12,944 nt of DNA. Source: Lachnospiraceae bacterium (lineage in GTDB: Bacteria > Bacillota > Clostridia > Lachnospirales > Lachnospiraceae). The position numbers and the translations under genes were made by a program. A model generated the notes under the pieces. That model was given only the letters and a program-made list of their open reading frames with translations, was not told the origin of the DNA and made no database searches. Positions 12,451 to 12,944 of this stretch are shown piece after piece (the stretch's first letter is position 1; each line of letters starts with the position of its first letter). The stretch spans positions 10,647 to 23,590 of the forward strand of contig DOWG01000077.1 of assembly GCA_003519685.1 (NCBI GenBank), given 5' to 3'.

Positions 12451-12944
12451 GTGACAGAACTACAGGAGCAGAATGAAAAGAAAAAGGAATACTTGAACAG
12501 CTATAAAAATCTATGCAGGAAGCTTAAGTCATTGGAAGAACAGCTACAATCTCTTCGTGAGGTAGAACAGTCCGCAAAGATACAATCCATATCTGATATG
12601 CCTCATGGTAGTAAGCAATCGGATCTATCGGATTACATAGTTAGGCTTGATAAGATACTTTCTAAGGTAATTCGAACTAAGCAGGAGTGCATGGATAAAA
12701 AGCTGGAGATCGAAAATCATATTGCTGACATGCCAGATGGGATTGAAAGTAGCATTCTTCATAAGCGATACATCGAATTTAAGACCTGGGAGCAGATATG
12801 CGTTGATATGGATTATAGTTGGAGACAGACCCATAGACTGCATAGCAAAGCTTTAAGTAATTTTATTATGGCATTGAATTGCACACTATGTATATGTTAC
12901 GGTATAAGCAGGAAGGTTGTTAGATACGACCTCCTAACGGCTGC
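12451..12944 (+). CDS. DUF1492-like phage regulator, 3' end missing
   Basis: This starts at GTG 12451, four bases after the previous stop, with AAAGGA (12435-12440) upstream, and is still open at the right edge after 164 codons. Residues 1-45 are a coiled coil. Residues 49-140 match the DUF1492-like, sigma-region-4-like phage family: DMPHGSKQSDLSDYIVRLDKIL, then HIADMPDGIESSILHKRYIEFKTWEQICVDM, then a helix-turn-helix ending WRQTHRLHSKALSNF. Such proteins often lie just before the terminase genes and are thought to switch on late genes (family knowledge, cautiously). The tail after residue 140 (MALNCTLCICYGISRKVVRYDLL) is odd and extends past the usual end. Confidence 0.8.
   Translation, partial: MTELQEQNEKKKEYLNSYKNLCRKLKSLEEQLQSLREVEQSAKIQSISDMPHGSKQSDLSDYIVRLDKILSKVIRTKQECMDKKLEIENHIADMPDGIESSILHKRYIEFKTWEQICVDMDYSWRQTHRLHSKALSNFIMALNCTLCICYGISRKVVRYDLLTA

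Overview
The window looks like part of the early (replication, recombination and regulation) region of a temperate phage or prophage from a low-to-moderate-GC Gram-positive bacterium. A clostridial host, for example of the Lachnospiraceae type, is an inference from codon use, strong AGGAGG ribosome binding sites and recalled gene families. Every gene I can support lies on the plus strand. Genes are tightly packed, with start-stop overlaps (TAATG, ATGA). I see no tRNA, rRNA, CRISPR array, integrase, structural gene or complete insertion sequence. Both ends cut through genes.

Layout. (1) 1-1555: small accessory genes, several with zinc-binding cysteine pairs, including a protein with two AbrB-type DNA-binding repeats. 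(2) 1570-4653: a recombination module made of a DUF1351-like coiled-coil protein, an ERF-family single-strand annealing protein, a small beta-rich protein, SSB and an ERCC4-type nuclease. (3) 4631-7050: a replication module made of a short CHC2 zinc-finger protein and a DUF927-type ATPase/helicase. (4) 7067-7660: an AT-rich AP2-domain, homing-endonuclease-like gene. (5) 7661-7877: a short, mostly non-coding region with seven copies of GTGTTAC. Three of these sit exactly 21 bp apart, which makes it a candidate iteron origin or operator. (6) 7846-10660: two small unknown genes, a 443-aa protein with an embedded RNA polymerase alpha C-terminal domain and an 18-bp perfect palindrome inside its gene, then a zinc protein, an HTH protein and an unknown. 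(7) 10707-12944: small acidic, Cys-rich and HTH genes, ending in a DUF1492-like, sigma-region-4-like regulator that runs off the window. Such regulators usually sit just before the late (terminase) genes.

How it may work together (inference). The ERF annealase, SSB and ERCC4 nuclease would handle recombination and DNA ends. The CHC2 protein and DUF927 ATPase would open and prime the origin, which may be the GTGTTAC array next door. The alpha-CTD fusion, AbrB-type protein, HTH proteins and DUF1492-like protein would tie transcription to replication stage. The most distinctive points are the alpha-CTD fusion with its intragenic palindrome, the 21-bp phased GTGTTAC array, the SSB-like acidic LPFN tail shared by SSB and the DUF927 protein, and the tandem AbrB protein with a strong internal start site.
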